Source: Flectobacillus major DSM 103 (lineage in GTDB: Bacteria; Bacteroidota; Bacteroidia; Cytophagales; Spirosomataceae). Taken from it: a stretch of DNA of 64,000 nucleotides. Under the pieces are notes generated by a model. That model was not told the DNA's origin. It did not search any database and saw only the letters and a list, made by a program, of their open reading frames with translations. The translations under genes and the position numbers were made by a program. The number at the start of each line of letters is the position of its first letter. Positions within the stretch are counted from its first letter, which is position 1. The stretch spans positions 2,401,001 through 2,465,000 of the forward strand of contig NZ_KE386491.1 in assembly GCF_000427405.1 (NCBI RefSeq), in the 5' to 3' direction. Positions 61,801-64,000 of the stretch are shown piece after piece.

Positions 61801-61946
61801 AATGCAGTGGAAGTCGAAACACTTGGGAGTTGTATCCCTAATATTTTTGTAAAAATAGCATTACAGTACTGTATATTTTCGCTGATATTCCAATCCCAGA
61901 AACCAACATTTGTATCCTCAACAATATGATTTACAATATTTTGCAT
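58881..61946 (-). CDS. Hybrid histidine kinase with five PAS domains and a receiver
   Basis: 1021 residues from the ATG at 61946 (another in-frame ATG at 61973 adds 9 residues). There is no TM helix, so it is cytoplasmic. Five PAS/PAC units: GFWDWNISENIQYCNAIF (about 13), GGWELEIASKTLFSTKI, STDAHLLFDETGILDCNTAA, SASWVIDLESHISCYSAEAF and YTPAAIAMFDKNMNYIAASN. HisKA with FLSTMSHEIRTPMNAVIG (phospho-His near residue 654), HATPase with LVSNAVKF, DTGIGIPQEKW and GGTGLGLTI. A receiver (about 895-1015) has IADDNQ, the phosphoacceptor Asp in LVLMDLQMPELDG (about 943), and Lys in ISKPF. The output is unknown; no response regulator gene is adjacent. Confidence 0.93.
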   Translation of the reverse strand: MQNIVNHIVEDTNVGFWDWNISENIQYCNAIFTKILGIQLPSVSTSTAFWLDTLVVEDKVLFITYFQALLTESHDTTFTCGLRFLHPSGRVVDTMVCFNILEKDSAGKVQRITGNFWDITAQKQWTTTLQRTESLYSKSSELARIGGWELEIASKTLFSTKIAKQIMGLDEYYTPALEEILAFCKKEVDKQRFLEAIAIAQQEHKSFELEFEIITAQQKNIWIRTTGEAHIVGGICDKIIGVFQEITKQKQAEERLNVIFEYSTDAHLLFDETGILDCNTAAVKMLGCSNKEQLLACHPAQFSPEFQPDGRRSDEKSREMDALATQKGYHRFEWLHTRFNGEIFLAEVSLNPVKINDKRALLVVWHDITERKIAEEKLKQSETILSETQSLTHSASWVIDLESHISCYSAEAFRIFELNTPSLALSAEETISLIHPNDRDLYLSTLQHASMSGEPFSIDLRIVLPNGHIKYLQKIGKPTVDTQGNIKKIYGAILDVTKSKKIEQAIHLKQEQLRNFIEYTPAAIAMFDKNMNYIAASNIWKVSYRLDDLEIIGKNHYEVFPEINDTWKAIHQRCLKGEVLNSNEDSFTRLDGREEWLRWEIRPWFEKEDEIGGIIMFTEVITEQIEAKSTLIKAKEQAEQAAIAKTQFLSTMSHEIRTPMNAVIGITHLLMQNSREDQLEYLKILKFSAENLLVLINDILDFNKIEAGKIEFEEVDFSIKDLLGNIRAALLQKAVDKGIQLKLMIDDDLPEAVKGDSVRIGQIITNLVSNAVKFTDKGKVTISAALVKKDSEFTTINFEVRDTGIGIPQEKWEHIFESFTQASSETTRKYGGTGLGLTITKRLLEMQGSKINLESTPNEGSVFYFDLKLRNSSFQFKRIETLTPQQQYRSLKGLKLLIADDNQINIIVAKQFLKRWEVECDVAENGLLALQMVQQTDYDLVLMDLQMPELDGYEATRQIRSLGNEYYSQLPIIALTASAMLDIKDKAFAVGMNDYISKPFNPDELYRKISLHSEDKTKMSA

Positions 61947-62456
61947 GATAATACATTCACGATGAGTGTTCAAGTAGGTTTGTTGCCCTTAGGCATAACA
62001 ACAATCTCTTTCTAATATCAATTATGGAGGTAAAACAGAACTCTAGTAAACATACAATTGCTGATATTGTATGCAAATTATCTTAGTTAAGTTGAATGAA
62101 GAACGGAACATAAAACACTTCTTAAAAATGCCACAATAATCATACCAAATAAAATTAACATTTGTTAAATGTACAAAAATCACCTACTAATCATCTATTT
62201 ACTACGACTATACCAAAAAATGTTTTTTTTTATTTTAGCAATCCCGTTTAAAATTGGTAAAATATATGAAGAATAACAGAATTGAATTATGAATATTTGA
62301 GCAATGCTTGATTTTAGCGAAAAGTGTAATAATTATCAAGGCCTATTGCAACCTACTACAAAGGCTAATCTAATATTATCGTACAAATGTTGTATTGAAA
62401 AGGTTGCAATTTACCTAAAGCAAGCAATAAACGAGCATTGTACCCAACACCAACCT
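61947..62456. other. 510-bp intergenic region
   Basis: AT-rich. I find no promoter with full consensus, no hairpin of note and no convincing ORF; a 75-codon plus-strand frame at 62304-62531 overlaps the next gene antisense and was rejected. Confidence 0.5.
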
Positions 62457-63404
62457 TTATTTACGCTTATAACATACCAAACACACATGGTAGCTTGGGT
62501 GTGCCTGTTCGCTAATGGTATAATACTCTGAGGCATCGGCCGAAAACGTTACGGCTTCACCCTGTGGTTCTTTTTCGTATGGAATTACTTTGGCTGGCCG
62601 CTTGAGTGCTTGGGCAATTGTTTCTCCTTTTTGTCTTTTCCAATAAAAAATATTAAGGTAATTTTTTACCAAAATTTCGTCGCCTTGGGCAGAAATATCG
62701 CCCGAGGTAATATATAAATCTTGGCGAGTTTCTTTAGAATCGTTGGGTTGTTCTTGTGAAATACTGATATCGCCCAAATACTCAGCTTCCTGTACTTGGG
62801 TAGTTGATTGGGGATATTTAAGCCGATATATTTGTTTGATTGCCTCACGATTCGACACCAGATAAATATCTTTGCTAAGTGGGTCTACCATTAGGCACTC
62901 GGTATCTTTTATTCCATTGGGAAGCGTAAACACAATTTTATCGTATTTTTGAATAACATTGTGTACAGGCATACTGCTCGTAATGGTGGGTTCTTGAAAA
63001 CGGTATATAGTTTTTTGAGAATGCCATTTAAAATTATCACCAATGTCGCCCAAATAGACTGTTGCCCCTTGTTGATTACCAACAATAGCCATATCTTCCC
63101 AATCTCGATTGTCGGCCTCTTCTAATTCAAATTCGAGATACCCTTTTCCTTTGGCATCCATTACATACAAAATACTCTTGCCCCCACTATCGTTGTGAGT
63201 CCAGAAATAACCTTTATTTTTCTTACTAGATGCAAGCCCCGAAGCCTCGTTTATCGCAAGGTTTTCGATAGGATACCAAATAGCTGTACTCACAAATAAG
63301 CTAGAGTCGCTAATGGCTAATTTAATATCACGGTGTTGCTTTTGTTGGCAAGAACATACAAAGAATAAACTCATAACAAGACAAGTACAAGCAATATATT
63401 TCAT
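62457..63404 (-). CDS. Propeller-like lipoprotein of unknown function
   Basis: 315 residues from the ATG at 63404. The lipoprotein signal MKYIACTCLVMSLFFVCSC has Cys at the end of VCSC. The mature part has repeated beta-strand units of a propeller: INEASGLASSKKNKGYFWTH, NDSGGKSILYVMD, NRDWEDMAIVGNQQGATVYL, GDIGDNFKWHSQKTIYRF, PLSKDIYLVSNREAIKQIYR. The ASGLA...WTHNDSG and RDWEDMA pattern resembles SdiA-regulated/esterase-like propeller proteins of unknown activity. It lies 71 bp downstream of the partial gene at the right edge, same strand. Confidence 0.65.
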   Translation of the reverse strand: MKYIACTCLVMSLFFVCSCQQKQHRDIKLAISDSSLFVSTAIWYPIENLAINEASGLASSKKNKGYFWTHNDSGGKSILYVMDAKGKGYLEFELEEADNRDWEDMAIVGNQQGATVYLGDIGDNFKWHSQKTIYRFQEPTITSSMPVHNVIQKYDKIVFTLPNGIKDTECLMVDPLSKDIYLVSNREAIKQIYRLKYPQSTTQVQEAEYLGDISISQEQPNDSKETRQDLYITSGDISAQGDEILVKNYLNIFYWKRQKGETIAQALKRPAKVIPYEKEPQGEAVTFSADASEYYTISEQAHPSYHVCLVCYKRK

Positions 63405-63475
63405 AGAAAAACTCACAATAATTAAGTAGTGATAATGCAAAAAAACATATAATCCAATTGAGGTTATAAGTTACT

Positions 63476-64000
63476 TTATTTTTCGGTTTTTTTTGCAATA
63501 GGCTTCAAATCTGCTTTGGCGGGGGGATTTTTTGTGGTTGTTGGTTTTACCGCTGTATTGGTTTTGGGAGCGGTTGGTTTAGTCGATAAACTATTGGTTT
63601 TGGTATTGGCAGGAGTATTTTTTGATTTGATGACCTTAGCTGTAACTAGTGCTTTTTCTTCTACTTTTTCTGCTTTTCCTGGGCGAATTTGGTCTTTTTC
63701 GGGTGCTGTTCCTGGTTTTAGTTTTACAAAGGGCTTTGTAGCTTCAGCACTTTGTTTCGCGGGCTTGGCTTCTGTTTTGGGCGAAGCCTCTACCACTTGA
63801 GATGTCAATACTACACCTTTTTGTATTTTTCTGATATACAGAATTTTCTCGTCTTTTAAGGTATTCAAAATCACCTCGGTCGGGATTGTCATATACACCA
63901 ATTTTTCTCGTGCTACGATTTCGTTGGTGTGGAGGTTTACGGCTCGTAATACCACAGAAGCCCAAGGGTCGAGGGTCAACTCGGTGCTTTCTTTGATAGC
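63476..64000 (-). CDS. 3' part of a gene with Lys/Thr/Pro/Ala-rich C-terminal tail (start outside window)
   Basis: The frame is open through the right edge (AIKESTELTLDPWASV and onward), so the annotated TTG at 63979 is not the true start. The visible 5' part looks folded (VVLRAVNLHTNEIVAREKLV, then YMTIPTEVILNTLKDEKILY). From about 63800 to the stop a low-complexity basic tail (about 105 residues) follows, rich in Lys, Thr, Ala and Pro, such as KPTAPKTNTAVKPTTTKNPP. Such tails occur in envelope-associated proteins. The family is not recognised. Confidence 0.6.
   Translation of the reverse strand, partial: AIKESTELTLDPWASVVLRAVNLHTNEIVAREKLVYMTIPTEVILNTLKDEKILYIRKIQKGVVLTSQVVEASPKTEAKPAKQSAEATKPFVKLKPGTAPEKDQIRPGKAEKVEEKALVTAKVIKSKNTPANTKTNSLSTKPTAPKTNTAVKPTTTKNPPAKADLKPIAKKTEK

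Noticed and set aside
62304-62531. 75-codon plus-strand ORF after the hybrid kinase gap
   Set aside because: Its 3' part is antisense to the end of the propeller-like lipoprotein gene and the product has no recognisable feature.

Overview
This window is a low-GC chromosomal segment of a Bacteroidota bacterium, most likely a member of the Cytophagales (Flectobacillus/Arcicella/Emticicia-like; the genus is inferred). The evidence is two SusC/SusD pairs, lipoproteins with Bacteroidota-type signal peptides, proteins with type IX secretion (T9SS) C-terminal domains, SprB-type repeats, Y_Y_Y/reg_prop regulators and promoters of the TTTG-N19-TAnnTTTG type. I saw no rRNA, tRNA, CRISPR array, insertion sequence with a transposase, or prophage.

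Layout. (1) 1-14500, minus strand: a three-gene cluster of an IPT/TIG-like lipoprotein, a 2390-residue T9SS protein with about 22 SprB-type repeats, and a giant secreted protein (over 2000 residues) that runs off the left edge. (2) 14761-26700: a pectin/rhamnogalacturonan-type polysaccharide utilisation locus (PUL): SusC, SusD, a GH43-like enzyme, a GH2 enzyme and a PL11 lyase on the minus strand, with a convergent Tat-exported TIM-barrel protein at its end. (3) 27351-33007: an unknown lipoprotein, a twin ABC ATPase with a decayed first P-loop, an OmpR-type two-component system, a UspA-like protein and a small NTF2-like lipoprotein. (4) 33031-44748: a beta-glucan PUL: SusC, SusD, GH16, a membrane-bound reg_prop/Y_Y_Y/LuxR regulator on the opposite strand, and GH5-CBM6. 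(5) 44879-47612: an ECF sigma factor, a membrane-anchored barrel-like protein and a Spy/CpxP-like protein. (6) 47751-56684: housekeeping and small enzyme genes (lipocalin, RecD-like helicase, class IV aminotransferase, deformylase-like protein, OYE with ArsR regulator, mnmA, a TrpF-like protein, a tiny membrane ORF, miaA, a homing-endonuclease-like protein). (7) 56988-64000: a T9SS beta-helix protein, a five-PAS hybrid histidine kinase, a propeller-like lipoprotein and the 3' end of a gene with a Lys/Thr/Pro-rich tail.

The most interesting signal is regulatory. The three transcription units of the beta-glucan PUL (susC, GH16, GH5) each carry a related element, a (T/A)TTGTTG box followed by G-rich or GTAG half-sites, 52-53 bp upstream of a TAnnTTTG-like -7 box. 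A second copy lies further upstream of susC. This looks like the operator of the regulator encoded inside the locus. A related GGGG-N7-GGGG element precedes the ECF sigma gene.

Other points: a MITE-like intergenic repeat family with 20-bp inverted ends, a 22-bp perfect palindrome, a 15-bp tandem repeat, a 31-residue membrane ORF, and several enzymes with altered catalytic motifs (a TrpF-like protein without its Cys, a peptide deformylase-like protein, and the ABC protein with a dead first site).
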